Assembly (NCBI GenBank): GCA_036554285.1
Contig: DATBNO010000059.1
Coordinates: 62,001 to 126,000 of the forward strand
Origin: JADGGM01 sp025449955
GTDB lineage: Bacteria; Gemmatimonadota; Gemmatimonadetes; Gemmatimonadales; Gemmatimonadaceae
Direction: 5' to 3'
Length of the DNA stretch: 64,000 bases
The position numbers and the translations under genes were made by a program. Numbering within the stretch: position 1 is the first letter of the stretch; every line of letters begins with the position of its first letter. The notes beneath the pieces were generated by a model. The model had not been told where the DNA came from and did no database searches. It worked only from the letters and a program-made list of their open reading frames with translations. Below, piece after piece: positions 16,933 through 25,489 of the stretch.

Positions 16933-17316
16933 ATGGCCAGCAAACTCGACGGCGCCGGTATTGAGAAGCTGAACACGATCGAATCGGCGCGGTCGACGGT
17001 GCAGACCATTCACGGCCACGTCGAGCGGATGGCAATCGAAATCAAAGCGCACCGGGGGGCGGGCGTGTTCCCGCAGCAGATCAAGCGCATCGCGGGTCCG
17101 CTGCAGGGACGGCTCAAGGGCCACTTCGGCATGGTCGCCGATCTGGTCACCGGCATGACGCTAGCGTTAGGCAGGGGCGGCAGCGATGACGTGAAGCTGC
17201 GCACGGCCCGGGAGTACGTGGGACAGATCCGCCAGGCGCTCGACGTCGCGGCATACAAGGTGGCCGCGGCCCATACGACGATCGACGCCCCCGCCGAGGA
17301 GCCAGCATCCAGTTAG
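16933..17316 (+). CDS. Small protein of unknown function
   Basis: A 127-residue, probably cytoplasmic, mostly helical protein. I do not recognise the family. It has a basic middle (IKAHRGAGVFPQQIKRIAG) followed by amphipathic helices and an acidic Pro/Ala tail. A textbook AGGAGGAACC precedes the ATG at 16933, which argues for strong translation. It follows the rearranged multicopper oxidase by 70 bp on the same strand. Its stop TAG lies in a GTTAGGC motif copy and overlaps the end of the convergent DUF2071 gene by 4 bases. Confidence 0.75.
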   Translation: MASKLDGAGIEKLNTIESARSTVQTIHGHVERMAIEIKAHRGAGVFPQQIKRIAGPLQGRLKGHFGMVADLVTGMTLALGRGGSDDVKLRTAREYVGQIRQALDVAAYKVAAAHTTIDAPAEEPASS

Positions 17317-18104
17317 GCGCGCGACGAGCGGGCGCCGTCGTCGGGCAGGCGCACCGGCCGGTACACGGTGACCGGCGACCCGTCGGCGATGAACGCGGAC
17401 CGCGGCTCCGTGCCTAACACAGTGTCGAACGGCGCGCCATAGAGCGCGCGGACATCCGCGTCCAACCGCGCCTCGCTCGCCGTCGCGGCACGCCACCCCG
17501 GGTGCGCGACCCGATACTCGATCGTCGACCCGTCGCGCTGCCGCGTGTAGCCCCAATAGTGCTCGGCGATGAATGCTTCCTCGGAGCCGGCGGCGAACGG
17601 CGCGGGCTCACGATCCGTGCGCGCCGAGAGTCCTTCCCACGTGGTGCCGCGCCGCCATTGGTATCGGACCGACACCGGCCACCCATCGGCGCGTCGAGCG
17701 ATGTCGTGCCGCATCGGGAGCGTACGATAGGGCTCGTTGTACCACGCGCGCGCGGTCCACGCGATCGCGCGGCGCGGCACCATCTCTCGAATGAACACCA
17801 CGCCGCGCCGCCAACCCTCGGACGCCGGGCGCCCGACGTAGAAGCGAAGATTGACTTCCTCGAAGTTCACGTGCCCGGGCACGGCCACGCCGAACACGCG
17901 CGTGCGCGCGAAGCGGAATCCCACCACGCTCACGTAGGTCGTGCCCTCGTACGTATCGAGCTCGGTCCCGGCCGGAACATACGGGCGCAATGCATCGGGC
18001 GACACGGCGTAATTGAGCAGGACCAGATCGAGCCACGCCGCCGTGAGCGCCGGCCTAACGGACACCGGGCGATCGGCGGGAGCGCCGTCGCGCGGCGCGG
18101 TCAC
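17313..18104 (-). CDS. DUF2071 (YqjF-like) protein
   Basis: A 263-residue protein of the DUF2071/YqjF family, identified by the pattern LLNYAVSPDALRPYVPAG, then TYVSVVGFRFARTRVFG, NFEEVNLRFYVG and RRGVVFIREMVPR. The family has an acetoacetate decarboxylase-like fold, but no reaction is known. The GTG start at 18104 overlaps the previous gene's stop as GTGA, so it is translationally coupled to the unknown gene and to ogt upstream. An upstream extension of the frame exists but has no family resemblance. Cytoplasmic. Confidence 0.85.
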   Translation of the reverse strand: MTAPRDGAPADRPVSVRPALTAAWLDLVLLNYAVSPDALRPYVPAGTELDTYEGTTYVSVVGFRFARTRVFGVAVPGHVNFEEVNLRFYVGRPASEGWRRGVVFIREMVPRRAIAWTARAWYNEPYRTLPMRHDIARRADGWPVSVRYQWRRGTTWEGLSARTDREPAPFAAGSEEAFIAEHYWGYTRQRDGSTIEYRVAHPGWRAATASEARLDADVRALYGAPFDTVLGTEPRSAFIADGSPVTVYRPVRLPDDGARSSRA

Positions 18105-18499
18105 TCGTGCGAGTCGCCGCGCAGGTGCTCGTCGGCCTGTTCCATGCCCCAGGCCGGCGACGTGCTCGTGAAGAGCAGGGCGCACTCCGCCGGCAGCGCG
18201 CTGTGGTCGACGACCTCGAGCACGCTCGGTGCGCCGAACGCTTCGGTTGTGGCGCGGAGCGCGGCGTCGCTCAGATAGAGGTCGACGGCGTCGGAGTCCG
18301 ATCGCGTGCGCGACCACACGACGGCGCCGCGCGCCGCATCGCGATAGGGCGTGCCGCGCGGTCCGCGGACGAAGCGCGAGAGCGCGGCCACGAACGCCGC
18401 CGCTTGCGCGCGGTCGGGAAAGCCGCAGCGGTGGTAGGCTTCGTTAGGCGCAGCGGACGCGCGGGTCACGTCGTCGGGGAGGCCCAAGGGCGCCGTCAC
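18101..18499 (-). CDS. Unknown protein between ogt and the DUF2071 gene
   Basis: A 132-residue protein that I cannot assign. It has a probable helical N-terminal part (FPDRAQAAAFVAALSRFV) and a later alpha/beta part, with no signal peptide or membrane segment. Both ends overlap neighbours as GTGA: its GTG start overlaps the ogt stop, and its TGA overlaps the start of the DUF2071 gene. This tight coupling is the main reason to accept the GTG start rather than the longer open frame. Confidence 0.7.
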   Translation of the reverse strand: MTAPLGLPDDVTRASAAPNEAYHRCGFPDRAQAAAFVAALSRFVRGPRGTPYRDAARGAVVWSRTRSDSDAVDLYLSDAALRATTEAFGAPSVLEVVDHSALPAECALLFTSTSPAWGMEQADEHLRGDSHE

Positions 18500-19062
18500 G
18501 GTGCGGTCCGCCGGTCGAACAGCGGACCCGGCGAGCGTTCGATGGCCAGCATCCGCAATTTGGTCGGCACGCCGGCGCCGCCCGAAAACCCGCCCGTGCG
18601 ACCGCCCGCGGCGAGCACGCGGTGGCACGGCACGACGATCGGCAACGGATTCTCGCCTAACGCTTGACCCACGGCGCGCGCCGCGCCCGGCTCACCCAGT
18701 TTCGCGGCGAGCTCGCCATACGTCAGCGTTTCGCCCGGCGCGATGGTGCGCGCGACCTCGTACACGCGGCGGTTGAACGGCGGCACGCCGTGCATGTCCA
18801 CCGGAATGTGCGTCAGGTCGCGCGGTTCGCCGCTCAGGAGCGCGACGATCGCGTCGATGGCCCCCTGCGCATGGGGCGGAGGCGACATCGTCCGTGCGCT
18901 CGGGAATCGGCGGCGCAGACGGGAGCGAGTGGCGCCGGCGGTCCGCTCGGGGAGCTGCACGCCCACGATCGCGCGATCCGACCACGCAAGGCCGCAGTCG
19001 CCGAGTGCGGTCGCGAAGAACGCGACGCCGATGTCGTCGCTTGCACCCCGAATCGAGTCCAT
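18496..19062 (-). CDS. ogt: Methylated-DNA--protein-cysteine S-methyltransferase
   Basis: A suicide DNA-repair protein that removes alkyl groups from O6-alkylguanine. The 188-residue product has the active-site motif PIVVPCHRVL with acceptor Cys146, followed by the GGFSGG and TKLRMLAIE segments that shape the nucleotide pocket. The RVYEVARTIAPGETLTYGELA segment is the conserved helix-turn-helix lead-in, and ARAVGQALGENP contains the base-flipping arginine region. The length is typical of Ogt without an Ada domain. It heads a coupled three-gene unit. A second family member lacking the cysteine is at 63048-63422. Confidence 0.93.
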   Translation of the reverse strand: MDSIRGASDDIGVAFFATALGDCGLAWSDRAIVGVQLPERTAGATRSRLRRRFPSARTMSPPPHAQGAIDAIVALLSGEPRDLTHIPVDMHGVPPFNRRVYEVARTIAPGETLTYGELAAKLGEPGAARAVGQALGENPLPIVVPCHRVLAAGGRTGGFSGGAGVPTKLRMLAIERSPGPLFDRRTAP

Positions 19063-19175
19063 GATAGCAGCCTAATGCGCCGCGGGTCGCGGAGGTAGGG
19101 TCTGAGCGACGCGCGGACCGCGCCGCCGCCCGCTCGGGCGATCACCGACGTGGTCGAGCGGGCCCAGCGGCGGCG

Positions 19176-19440
19176 TCACGGCGACCGCGCGAGTACTTGG
19201 CCGTGGTCCCAGTCCAGCGCCGCGACCTTTCCGTTAGGCCCGAGCTCGAACCACGGCAGATACGTGATCACGGGCGCGTCCACGCGAACCTTGTCGTCTG
19301 TGGCGAGCTCTCGGTCGCAACCGCCGTGATCGCTTTGGTGGTCGATGCGTTCGCGAACAACGTGTGCGCGTCGACGCGATCATGGGAGCCGATCGTTCGG
19401 ACGCCGTAGGGTTGGCGCGGCTGGGCCGAATACGAGCGCC
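19176..19440 (-). pseudogene. Remnant of a beta-lactamase-family serine hydrolase
   Basis: Reading leftward, one frame encodes QPYGVRTIGS, then DAHTLFANASTTKAITAVAT. This is the region around the SxxK motif (here STTK) of class C beta-lactamase-like hydrolases. The sense then passes to another frame with DDKVRVDAPVITYLPWFEL, the next conserved block, and then GPNGKVAALDWDHG and a TGA, resembling the C-terminal tail of such proteins. A frameshift and loss of the roughly 300-residue middle are therefore likely. The rest of the 19063-19601 gap shows nothing firm besides a possible TAGATT -10 element before the DUF305 gene. Confidence 0.7.
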
Positions 19441-19601
19441 AGAAAGCAGCCAGGGCGAAAACTGGAGACTATAGATGGAGGGAACGCATGGCGTCGCGGA
19501 CTCAGCCATACGCGCGCGCCTCGCAAAACTGGTCGTTCCGCACCGGGCGCGCTAGATTCGCGGTCACGATCCGGACGTTCCTCCCGAGTGGGTACCTGGA
19601 C

Positions 19602-20276
19602 ATGAGACCCTTGCACTCGTCGTCGGCTGTGCTCGCCGCGACTCTTGCTGCATGTGTGATCGCGAGCGGTGTGGCGGCACAAGCGCCCAACGTCGATTCC
19701 GGCGAAGCGGCCGCGATCGCGCAGGCCCGGGCCGACAGCGCGCGATATCCGTACACGGACGCCGACATCAAATTCATGAGCGGGATGATTCCCCATCACG
19801 CGCAGGCGATCGTGATGGCCGGTTGGGCGCCGTCCCACGGCGCGAGTCCGTCGGTGCAGACGTTGTGTGCCCGGATCATCAATGCCCAACGCGACGAGAT
19901 CCACCTCATGCAGGCGTGGCTTCGCGACCGGCAGCAGACCGTGCCGCAGCCGGATTCCTCGGGCACCGTCATGATGAACATGAACGGGATGCGGATGGCG
20001 ATGGTGATGCCCGGCATGCTCACCGCCGACCAGATGAAGCAGTTGCACGCGGCGCACGGCCAGGATTTCGACCGGCTGTTCCTGCAGTTCATGATCCAGC
20101 ACCACAAGGGTGCGGTGTCGATGGTGGACGACCTGTTCGCGTCTAACGGAGCAGGGCAGGACCTCACGGTGTTCAAGCTCGCCACGGGCATCAACGTGGA
20201 CCAGACCACCGAGATCGCGCGCATGCAGCGCATGCTCGCCGACATTCTGTTCGCCGGAACGTCTCCCTCTCAATGA
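19602..20276 (+). CDS. Exported DUF305 protein
   Basis: A 224-residue exported protein with a signal peptide (MRPLHSSSAVLAA, cleavage near GVAAQ). It carries the two DUF305 histidine signatures, FMSGMIPHHAQAIVMA and FMIQHHKGAVSMV, separated by a Met-rich stretch (MMNMNGMRMAMVMPGM) that could bind copper. DUF305 proteins have a ferritin-like helical fold and often neighbour copper-resistance genes; the exact role is unknown. It precedes the LVIVD lipoprotein by 38 bp, probably in one operon. The ATG at 19602 is chosen by the signal peptide; its ribosome-binding site is weak. Confidence 0.85.
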   Translation: MRPLHSSSAVLAATLAACVIASGVAAQAPNVDSGEAAAIAQARADSARYPYTDADIKFMSGMIPHHAQAIVMAGWAPSHGASPSVQTLCARIINAQRDEIHLMQAWLRDRQQTVPQPDSSGTVMMNMNGMRMAMVMPGMLTADQMKQLHAAHGQDFDRLFLQFMIQHHKGAVSMVDDLFASNGAGQDLTVFKLATGINVDQTTEIARMQRMLADILFAGTSPSQ

Positions 20277-20314
20277 CGGGCTGAGTCGCGCCCTCCACTC
20301 GAGGACTTGTCACA

Positions 20315-22354
20315 ATGCAATTCGTGAATGTGGCGCGCCGGGCCATGGTGCCGCGGAGCGCCGCCCGGGTCGTGCCGCTGGCCGCTGCCGGATTGATGAT
20401 GGCGGGCGGCTGCACGCACTCGACCGCCGCAATGAACACGAGCGCGACGCCCGAGTCGCAGATGTCGGCGAACGCGCCTAACCCGGATCCGCGCGTCGGA
20501 CTCAAGGCCGGACTCAACGATGCGGGCCAGGCGCTGTGGAACATGAAGCAGGTGTCGTTCACGCCGCCATCCGAGAAGTTCGTCCACGGCGTGAACAGCG
20601 ACCTCGCGTTCACGGGCCACTATGTGATCCAGGGCAGCTTCAACGGCTTCCAGGTATGGGACATCACCGATCCCAGCAAGCCGGTGCTGACGAAGGGATT
20701 CTACTGTCCGGCGTCGCAGAGCGACGTGTCGGTCTACAAGAACTTGCTGTTCGTGTCGTCCGAAGGACTCGAAGGCCGCCTCGACTGCGCCGGCACCGGC
20801 GACAAAGACACTGTGAGCGCGGAGCGCGTGCGCGGCGTGCGCATCTTCGACATCACCGACATCACGAATCCCAAGTACGTCGCCAACGTGCAGACGTGCC
20901 GCGGGTCGCACACGCACACGCTGCTCGTGGATCCGAAAGACCCGGACGACGTGTACGTCTACATCTCGGGCTCGGCGCCGGTGCGCTCGCCTAACGAACT
21001 CCAGGGATGCTCGGGCGCTCAGCCGGGCAGCGATCCGAACACCGCGCTCTTCCGCATCGAAGTGATCAAGGTGCCGTTGGCGCATCCGGAGCAGGCCGCC
21101 ATCGTGAGCTCGCCGCGCATTTTCAACGATCTCGTCGCGCCGGCGCGGCACGGCGAGACCAAGCAGGATGTCGAGAAGGCGGCGAAGATCGCCGCGGACG
21201 CTCGCGCGAAGGGTGCGTTCACCGCGGACATCTTCGGCGTCGAGCGCGTGCTGCCCCCGCAGTTCATCGACCCGATGCTCGACAGCATCGTGAAGACGCG
21301 CAGCGGGACCGGCGCGCCCACCGCTGCCGACAGCGCGACGTTGCGCACGGCCCTCCCCTCCATCATCGCCAAGATGTTAGGCGAGCCGGCGCCGGGCTCC
21401 AGCGCCACCGGCCCGCGGCCCGGCCCCACGCAGTGTCACGACATCACGGTGTATCCGGCGGTCGGTTTTGCCGGCGGCGCGTGCGAGGGCTACGGCATGC
21501 TGCTCGACATTCACGATCCGGTGAACCCGACGCGCCTCTACGCCGCCAGCGATTCCAACTTCTCCTACTGGCACTCGGCGACGTTCAACAACGATGGCAC
21601 GAAGGTGTTGTTCTCCGACGAATGGGGCGGCGGCGGCCAGCCCAAGTGCCGCGCGACGGATCCCCAGGACTGGGGCGCCGACGCGATCTTCACGATCTCG
21701 AACAATGCGTTGCACTTCCAGAGCTACTACAAGATGCCGGCGCCGCAAACCGAGATGGAGAATTGCGTGGCGCACAACGGCTCGCTCATTCCGATTCCCG
21801 GGCGCGACGTGATGGTGCAGTCGTGGTACCAGGGTGGCATCTCGGTGTTCGACTGGACCGACGCGGCGCATCCGAAGGAGATCGCGTTCTTCGACCGCGG
21901 CCCGATCGACTCGACGCGCATGATGTTAGGCGGCACGTGGTCGGCGTACTGGTACAACGGCGTGATCGTGAGCTCGGAGATCGTGCGCGGCCTCGACATT
22001 CTCGAGTTGACGCCGAGTGTGCTCTTGTCGCAGAACGAGATCGACGCGGCGAAGACGGTGCACCTGGACTATCTCAACGTGCAGGGGCAGCCCAAGTACG
22101 TGTGGCCGGCGACCTTCGTGCTGGCGCGTGCGTACGTCGATCAGCTCGAGCGGTCCAACGGACTCTCGGCGGCGCGGATCACCGCCGTCCGCAAGTCGTT
22201 GGCCGACGCCGAGCAGGCGTCGGGCTCGTCGCGGCAGTCGGCGCTCACGCAGCTGGCATCGCAGCTGGACAGCGATGCGGGCGGCGCGCGCGACGGCGCC
22301 AAGGTGAAGACGCTGGCCGGCGCGGTCCACGCGTTGGCGGGCGCGTCGCAGTGA
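20315..22354 (+). CDS. LVIVD-repeat lipoprotein
   Basis: A 679-residue lipoprotein: the signal sequence ends in LMMAGGC with acylation site Cys33. The body is a beta-propeller with LVIVD units such as FQVWDITDPSKP and VRIFDITDITNP. Disulfide-prone cysteines and the motif CRGSHTHTLLVDP follow. A helical insertion (about 290-370) and a helical C-terminal tail interrupt or follow the propeller. Likely outer-membrane anchored, acting as a binding scaffold. It pairs with the DUF305 gene upstream, as the other LVIVD gene pairs with a copper oxidase operon. A hairpin terminator follows. Confidence 0.82.
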   Translation: MQFVNVARRAMVPRSAARVVPLAAAGLMMAGGCTHSTAAMNTSATPESQMSANAPNPDPRVGLKAGLNDAGQALWNMKQVSFTPPSEKFVHGVNSDLAFTGHYVIQGSFNGFQVWDITDPSKPVLTKGFYCPASQSDVSVYKNLLFVSSEGLEGRLDCAGTGDKDTVSAERVRGVRIFDITDITNPKYVANVQTCRGSHTHTLLVDPKDPDDVYVYISGSAPVRSPNELQGCSGAQPGSDPNTALFRIEVIKVPLAHPEQAAIVSSPRIFNDLVAPARHGETKQDVEKAAKIAADARAKGAFTADIFGVERVLPPQFIDPMLDSIVKTRSGTGAPTAADSATLRTALPSIIAKMLGEPAPGSSATGPRPGPTQCHDITVYPAVGFAGGACEGYGMLLDIHDPVNPTRLYAASDSNFSYWHSATFNNDGTKVLFSDEWGGGGQPKCRATDPQDWGADAIFTISNNALHFQSYYKMPAPQTEMENCVAHNGSLIPIPGRDVMVQSWYQGGISVFDWTDAAHPKEIAFFDRGPIDSTRMMLGGTWSAYWYNGVIVSSEIVRGLDILELTPSVLLSQNEIDAAKTVHLDYLNVQGQPKYVWPATFVLARAYVDQLERSNGLSAARITAVRKSLADAEQASGSSRQSALTQLASQLDSDAGGARDGAKVKTLAGAVHALAGASQ

Positions 22355-22379
22355 GACGATTCGGTTAGGCAGATGCAGG

Positions 22380-22413
22380 GACGAGGGGCATCCGATCGCG
22401 GATGCCCTTCGTC
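22380..22413 (+). terminator. Hairpin terminator after the LVIVD lipoprotein gene
   Basis: GACGAGGGGCATCC and GGATGCCCTTCGTC pair around the loop GATCGC, giving a 14-bp stem with one G-T pair. It sits 25 bases after the LVIVD stop and before the OsmC gene. No long T-run follows, so it is a stem-type terminator or a 3'-end stabiliser. Confidence 0.65.
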
Positions 22414-22449
22414 GTCTCGGGGACGGTTTCACGCCGTGGGGGAATAGCC

Positions 22450-22923
22450 ATGTCGGGCAAGGAACACGAGTACGTGTCGCGCCTCGTCTGGGAGGGGAAC
22501 ACCGGCGAAGGCACGGCGGGCTACGAACGCTATGGCCGCGGCTATCGCGTGGAGATCGACGGCAAACCCGATCTGGCCGGGTCCGCCGACCCGATGTTTC
22601 GTGGCGACGGCGCGCTGCACAATCCGGAGGACCTGTTCGTGGCGGCGATCTCGTCGTGCCACATGCTGTCGTATCTCGCGCTGTGCGCGCGCAATGGGGT
22701 GCGCGTGTTGTCGTACGAGGACGAGGCGCGCGGGACGCTGCGCTTCGACGGGACGGGGGGAGGCCGCTTCGTGGAGGTGACGCTCACGCCGCGCGTCAGA
22801 GTGGCCCGCGCCGAGGATGTTCCGTTAGGCGAACAACTGCACGAGCTCGCGCATGAGACGTGCTACATCGCGAGCTCGTGCAGCGTGGCGATCCGTCATC
22901 AACCGACGGTGACGACCGTCTAG
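22450..22923 (+). CDS. OsmC-family peroxiredoxin-like protein
   Basis: A 157-residue cytoplasmic protein of the OsmC/Ohr superfamily, which reduces organic hydroperoxides with paired cysteines. The catalytic residues are visible in AAISSCHMLSYLALC and in the later CYIASSCSVAI, and the N-terminal arm carries the expected NPEDLFVAA loop. The length is normal. The ATG at 22450 has a GGGGGAA upstream; the longer frame starting at 22402 would run into the terminator hairpin region. It is transcribed alone, between a terminator and a convergent lipoprotein gene. Confidence 0.88.
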   Translation: MSGKEHEYVSRLVWEGNTGEGTAGYERYGRGYRVEIDGKPDLAGSADPMFRGDGALHNPEDLFVAAISSCHMLSYLALCARNGVRVLSYEDEARGTLRFDGTGGGRFVEVTLTPRVRVARAEDVPLGEQLHELAHETCYIASSCSVAIRHQPTVTTV

Positions 22924-22976
22924 ACCGTCGCCGGGGTTGGCACCGGCAGCGCGACGCGTGTCGCGCCGCGGACCAC

Positions 22977-23411
22977 TTACGGTAGCGAGATCGTGCTCGT
23001 GATGAGCACCGAGTTCTCCGCCGAGACGCCGCTCACGGAACGCCAAACGACCTTGGCGGTTCGCGTGCCGCGAGGCACGTCGCGAACCGTCATCGAGTAC
23101 ACAGTCAATGCGACCAGAGCGGGGCATGGCACGCCGGGGTGCTTCTCGACGCTCGTCACCGTCATGACCAAAGTGGCGCCGCTCAGGCCGGCGGCGGCGG
23201 TCGGCGACAGCGAGCACGCGTTAGCGAGGCTCACGAACACAGCCGTGACACTGTTATCGGCGGCGGTGAGCGTCGGCGACGACGGGGCGCCATTCACAGG
23301 CTGAATGGCGGACAGCGTCGCGGGGAGGCCGGACGGCGGCGCCGTGACGCTGCTCGAGCACGCGGCCGCCGATACGAGCATCAAGCCGTGCATCCAACGT
23401 GTTAGGCGCAT
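22977..23411 (-). CDS. Small lipoprotein of unknown function
   Basis: A 144-residue lipoprotein with a short signal peptide ending in VSAAAC (Cys18 is the acylation site), followed by an SSS/TAPP linker. The mature part looks all-beta and Thr/Val-rich with two further cysteines, similar in character to Ig-like periplasmic domains, but no family is recognised. The start at 23411 is supported by GGGAGACACACC upstream. It is divergent from the paralogue pair at 23640. The 228-bp intergenic region holds the downstream gene's promoter and two GTTAGGC motif copies; a third overlaps this gene's start codon. Confidence 0.7.
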   Translation of the reverse strand: MRLTRWMHGLMLVSAAACSSSVTAPPSGLPATLSAIQPVNGAPSSPTLTAADNSVTAVFVSLANACSLSPTAAAGLSGATLVMTVTSVEKHPGVPCPALVALTVYSMTVRDVPRGTRTAKVVWRSVSGVSAENSVLITSTISLP

Positions 23412-23604
23412 GGTGTGTCTCCCGTCGCGAATGGATGAGTCCGGCGCTGACTTGGGCCGCGACCCGCCTAACCTCATCATGACGGGGGGCTGGCGGACGG
23501 CGCAATGGCGCCGACGCGAACCGCGCGTTAGGCGCCGCCGCGGACACGAAGCAGGCTCGACCGCTGGGCTCCACGGCGGCCGCCGAACCACGGCACACCA
23601 TCCA

Positions 23605-23633
23605 TTGCTCACTCCGCCGGATCTTGCTAGTGT
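23605..23633 (+). promoter_or_regulatory. Predicted promoter for the first paralogue, leaderless
   Basis: TTGCTC (23605-23610), 17 bases, TAGTGT (23628-23633), then 6 bases and the ATG at 23640. Transcription would start at or next to the start codon. The second paralogue at 25490 has the same spacing. Confidence 0.5.
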
Positions 23634-23639
23634 GGACGC

Positions 23640-25424
23640 ATGCCCCCTCGCGCTTCGCGCTCGCGGGCGGGCCGCTCTGGCGCCCGTCCATCCAGGCCCG
23701 GCGCGGTGCGACACCGGTTCCCGGCCTGCCGGCTCGCCGCGATGTCGCTCGTCGCCCTGGGCCTCGTGTGCGCGTGCGCCAGTGCCTCCGGGCAGGGCAT
23801 GGCCTCGATGCCCGAGCGCAGGGCCCGCCACGCGCAACGCGAGTTCGAGTACTTGCGGCGCGCGCTCCTGCCGTCCGTTCCGGCACGCAGCGGCGGATGC
23901 GATGTCACCATCGGTGACATGTGCTATTGGGATGACAACGACGACGCACCGCTGCCGCCCGAGCGCCCGCGCGTCGCCGTCGCCCGCGACCAGCTGCGCG
24001 CGTCGCTCGATTCGTTAGGCGCGATCGATTCGATGAACGACTACATCCTGGGCCAGCGCGTGCGCTATGCGGTGGAGGCGCACGACAACGCCGGCGCCGC
24101 CGCGGCGGTGCGACACTGCGCCGCGACGCGGTGGTGGTGCGAGGCGCTCCGCGGTCTCGCCGCGCATCGCGCGGGCGCCGAGTCCGCCAGCGCCGGGGCG
24201 TTCGACAGCGCACTCGCCGAGATGCCGGACACGATGCGGTGCTCGTGGCTCGATGTCCGATTGTGGTTGCCGTCCGGCACGCACGTGGGCAGGCGTCACG
24301 ACACTGACTGCGAGGAGCGCGCAGCGGTGAGCGCGCGCGTGTTCTGGATGGCAGCTCCGCTCCTCACGTGGCGGCGTCACGCGGCGCGTGACGAGTACTT
24401 GTCGCGCCGAACGTGGGCGAAGCTGCTCGAGGGCACCGTCAATCCGCAGTACTCGTCGTGGCGGTGGGACAGCGAGGAGTTGCTGTTTCGTTTCGGATGG
24501 CCGGACCAGTGGGCACGCGCAGAACCGGTGATTGGGTCGATGAAGTTTCTCGACGCAACCGTCGTGGGCGATGAGCCGCGGCCGAGCTTCAGCGTCGTCC
24601 CCGATCGGCGCGCGCTCGAATCGCCGTTCACGGCGAACACCGGCGACTGGCGGTTGTCGGGCGATCGCGACGCGTCCATGCGATACGCTCCCGGATGGCT
24701 GCGATCGATCGACTCGCTGCCCGTGCAGATCGCGCGCTTCCGCCGGCCTAACGACAGCATGGTGGTCGTGGCCGTGTACGACGGTCGCACGCTGCTCGAC
24801 AGCGGCAGCACCACGTTCGTGGCGGCGGCCTCGCTGTCGGCCGGCCTGGAGTCCGACAGCACGCTTGCGTTAGGCGCAGCGACCAGCGTGCCCGCGGGCG
24901 CCATCGTGCTCGATGCGCCCGCGCGGCCGGTGCTCGCGTCGGTGGAGGTGTTCGATTCGGTGGGCGGTCGCGCGGCGCGGTGGCGCGCGGGCGTCGCGCC
25001 GTTGCCATCTACGGCGGTCATGTCCGATCTGCTCGTCGGGCGCGCGGGACCGGGCTTCGCGCCGGCGTCGGCGGACAGCGCGGCGCGTATCGCCATGCCG
25101 CGGTTCGTGGCGACGGTGCGCGACACACTCGCGCTCTATTGGGAGACGTATTTGCGGCCGGCGCCCGGCGTTCGCCCGCGGGTGACCGTGCGCCTAACGC
25201 GGTCCGCGGGCGTGCTCGGCCGCGTGGGGCGCGCATTGGGCCTCTCCCACGCGCAGAGTGGCCCGGCCGTGTCGTGGGAAGACGGGCAGCCCGATTCGAT
25301 TCCCGGGCGATCCCTCCGGTTCGGCCTGGCCGGGGTGCCGCCCGGCCGCTATCGGATCGAAGTGTCGGTCGAGACGCCGCGGGCACGCGGGGCCGCGGCC
25401 CGGGAGATCGACGTGGTCGAATGA
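23640..25424 (+). CDS. Exported protein of unknown family, first of two tandem paralogues
   Basis: A 594-residue exported protein with a long basic N-terminal region and a hydrophobic segment (MSLVALGLVCACA). I cannot name the family. Conserved landmarks shared with the next gene are MCYWDD, YILGQRVRYAVEAHDNA, WWCEALRGL, CSWLDVR, LLTWRR with RDEYLSRRT, FGWPDQWAR, LYWETYL and PPGRYRIEVS. The RDEYLSRRT...FGWPDQW arrangement recalls, only loosely, GWxTD-domain proteins. The cysteines suggest disulfides outside the cytoplasm, and the C-terminal third looks like beta-sandwich repeats. The ATG at 23640 is favoured by the promoter just upstream, which would give a leaderless mRNA. Confidence 0.75.
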   Translation: MPPRASRSRAGRSGARPSRPGAVRHRFPACRLAAMSLVALGLVCACASASGQGMASMPERRARHAQREFEYLRRALLPSVPARSGGCDVTIGDMCYWDDNDDAPLPPERPRVAVARDQLRASLDSLGAIDSMNDYILGQRVRYAVEAHDNAGAAAAVRHCAATRWWCEALRGLAAHRAGAESASAGAFDSALAEMPDTMRCSWLDVRLWLPSGTHVGRRHDTDCEERAAVSARVFWMAAPLLTWRRHAARDEYLSRRTWAKLLEGTVNPQYSSWRWDSEELLFRFGWPDQWARAEPVIGSMKFLDATVVGDEPRPSFSVVPDRRALESPFTANTGDWRLSGDRDASMRYAPGWLRSIDSLPVQIARFRRPNDSMVVVAVYDGRTLLDSGSTTFVAAASLSAGLESDSTLALGAATSVPAGAIVLDAPARPVLASVEVFDSVGGRAARWRAGVAPLPSTAVMSDLLVGRAGPGFAPASADSAARIAMPRFVATVRDTLALYWETYLRPAPGVRPRVTVRLTRSAGVLGRVGRALGLSHAQSGPAVSWEDGQPDSIPGRSLRFGLAGVPPGRYRIEVSVETPRARGAAAREIDVVE

Positions 25425-25454
25425 GCACCTGGCTGCCCAACGGAGGGCGGATTG

Positions 25455-25483
25455 TTGCCCAACGGTGCGCGCGGGCGTAGGCT
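25455..25483 (+). promoter_or_regulatory. Predicted promoter for the second paralogue, leaderless
   Basis: TTGCCC (25455-25460), 17 bases, TAGGCT (25478-25483), then 6 bases to the ATG at 25490. This matches base for base the spacing of the element upstream of the first paralogue. It lies in the 65-bp gap between the two genes. Confidence 0.5.
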
Positions 25484-25489
25484 CAACGC

